14,017 nucleotides of DNA, taken from NCBI GenBank assembly GCA_902496125.1, contig CABUZU010000047.1, positions 1-14,017 of the forward strand, in the 5' to 3' direction. The stretch is from an uncultured Lachnospiraceae bacterium. GTDB lineage: Bacteria > Bacillota > Clostridia > Lachnospirales > Lachnospiraceae. This document shows, piece by piece, positions 13,603 to 14,017 of this stretch. The notes beneath the pieces were generated by a model. That model saw nothing but the letters and a program-made list of their open reading frames with translations. It had not been told where the DNA came from and did no database searches. Within the stretch, counting starts at the first letter, position 1; each line of letters starts with the position of its first letter. Made by a program: the position numbers and the translations under genes.

Positions 13603-14017
13603 ATGCCAGTTAATTTATCAAAAGGACAAAAAGTAAGTTTAACAAAAGACAATCCAGGTTTAAAGAAGATTATGGTAGGACTTGGATGGGATGTCAATGC
13701 GTTTGATACCGGTTCAGAATTTGACTTAGACGCAGCAGCATTTATGTTAGGTGATAATGGCAAAGTGACAAAGTCAGAAGATTTTATATTTTATGGTAAT
13801 TTAAAAGACCCATTAGGCAGTGTACAGTCTATGGGTGATAACCGTACAGGAGCTGGTGAAGGTGATGATGAACAGATTAAAGTAGATTTATCTTTAGTTC
13901 CAGCTAATATTTCTAAGATTGCCTTTACAGTAACCATTTATGATGCAGAAAACAGAAGACAAAACTTTGGACAGGTTTCGAATGCCTTTATCCGTCTTTG
14001 CAATGAAGAAAATGGAC
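13603..14017 (+). CDS. terD: TerD-family calcium-binding stress protein, second tandem copy, 3'-truncated
   Basis: It starts at ATG 13603 with AGGAGG at 13590-13595, 37 bases after the first terD, and runs off the window after 138 complete codons. It contains MPVNLSKGQKVSL, the first acidic loop SEFDLDAAAFML, the second loop MGDNRTGAGEGDDEQ and IAFTVTIYDAENRRQNFG. It differs from the first copy mainly in the segment between the two loops (KVTKSEDFIFYGNLKDPLGSVQS) and just after the motif NAFIRL. A 48-base stretch (13666-13713) is identical to 13047-13094 in the first copy. The remaining Ter genes (for example a TerC-type membrane protein) may lie further right; that cannot be seen here. Confidence 0.95.
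   Translation, partial: MPVNLSKGQKVSLTKDNPGLKKIMVGLGWDVNAFDTGSEFDLDAAAFMLGDNGKVTKSEDFIFYGNLKDPLGSVQSMGDNRTGAGEGDDEQIKVDLSLVPANISKIAFTVTIYDAENRRQNFGQVSNAFIRLCNEENG

Noticed and set aside
1..14017. CRISPR arrays, tRNA/rRNA genes, insertion sequences, phage genes
   Set aside because: No regularly spaced repeats, no tRNA-like cloverleaf, no transposase or integrase motifs and no paired terminal repeats were found on reading both strands.

Overview
The window is AT-rich, gene-dense chromosomal DNA from a low-GC Gram-positive anaerobe, most likely a gut Clostridia of the Lachnospiraceae type. The signs are a biotin-dependent Na+-pumping decarboxylase, glycogen synthesis, a small alarmone synthetase, a PucR-type regulator and a Bacillus-like yceG/telA/terD cluster, nearly all with strong AGGAGG-type ribosome binding sites. 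The species assignment is inference. I see no RNA genes, insertion sequences, phage genes or CRISPR, and no gap over 300 bases without a gene.

Layout. (1) 2-2108 (+): the 3' part of a decarboxylase beta subunit (oadB), then the carboxyltransferase subunit (oadA) without its own biotin domain. (2) 2128-2877 (-): a RelP/RelQ-type alarmone synthetase, convergent with oadA and sharing a bidirectional terminator. (3) 2878-3063: a divergent promoter region with a long inverted repeat. (4) 3064-6726 (+): glgB, then an Xaa-Pro aminopeptidase gene whose ATG directly abuts the glgB stop codon. (5) 6861-7850 (+): a uroporphyrinogen-decarboxylase-superfamily protein, probably a corrinoid-linked methyltransferase, with codon use suggesting high expression. 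(6) 7877-9454 (-): a PucR/CdaR-type regulator convergent with it, again sharing a bidirectional terminator. (7) 9529 to the right edge (+): a YceG-family protein, TelA, a TerD-family protein and a second TerD cut by the window end, forming a tellurite/stress-type 'Ter' operon.

How the parts fit. OadA/OadB couple oxaloacetate decarboxylation to a sodium gradient. glgB belongs to glycogen storage, and it diverges from a (p)ppGpp synthetase through a compact promoter region that could link starvation signalling to storage. The PucR-like regulator lies between the methyltransferase-like gene and the Ter operon and could control either or itself. Candidate operators are a 9-bp direct repeat upstream of the methyltransferase-like gene and a 17-bp palindrome between the regulator and yceG.

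The least understood part is the Ter cluster. Its YceG protein reads as three degenerate tandem repeats of about 250 residues, and its two TerD genes share a perfect 48-bp block. A structural curiosity is that both minus-strand genes place their stop codon inside the ATTTA loop of the shared bidirectional terminator.
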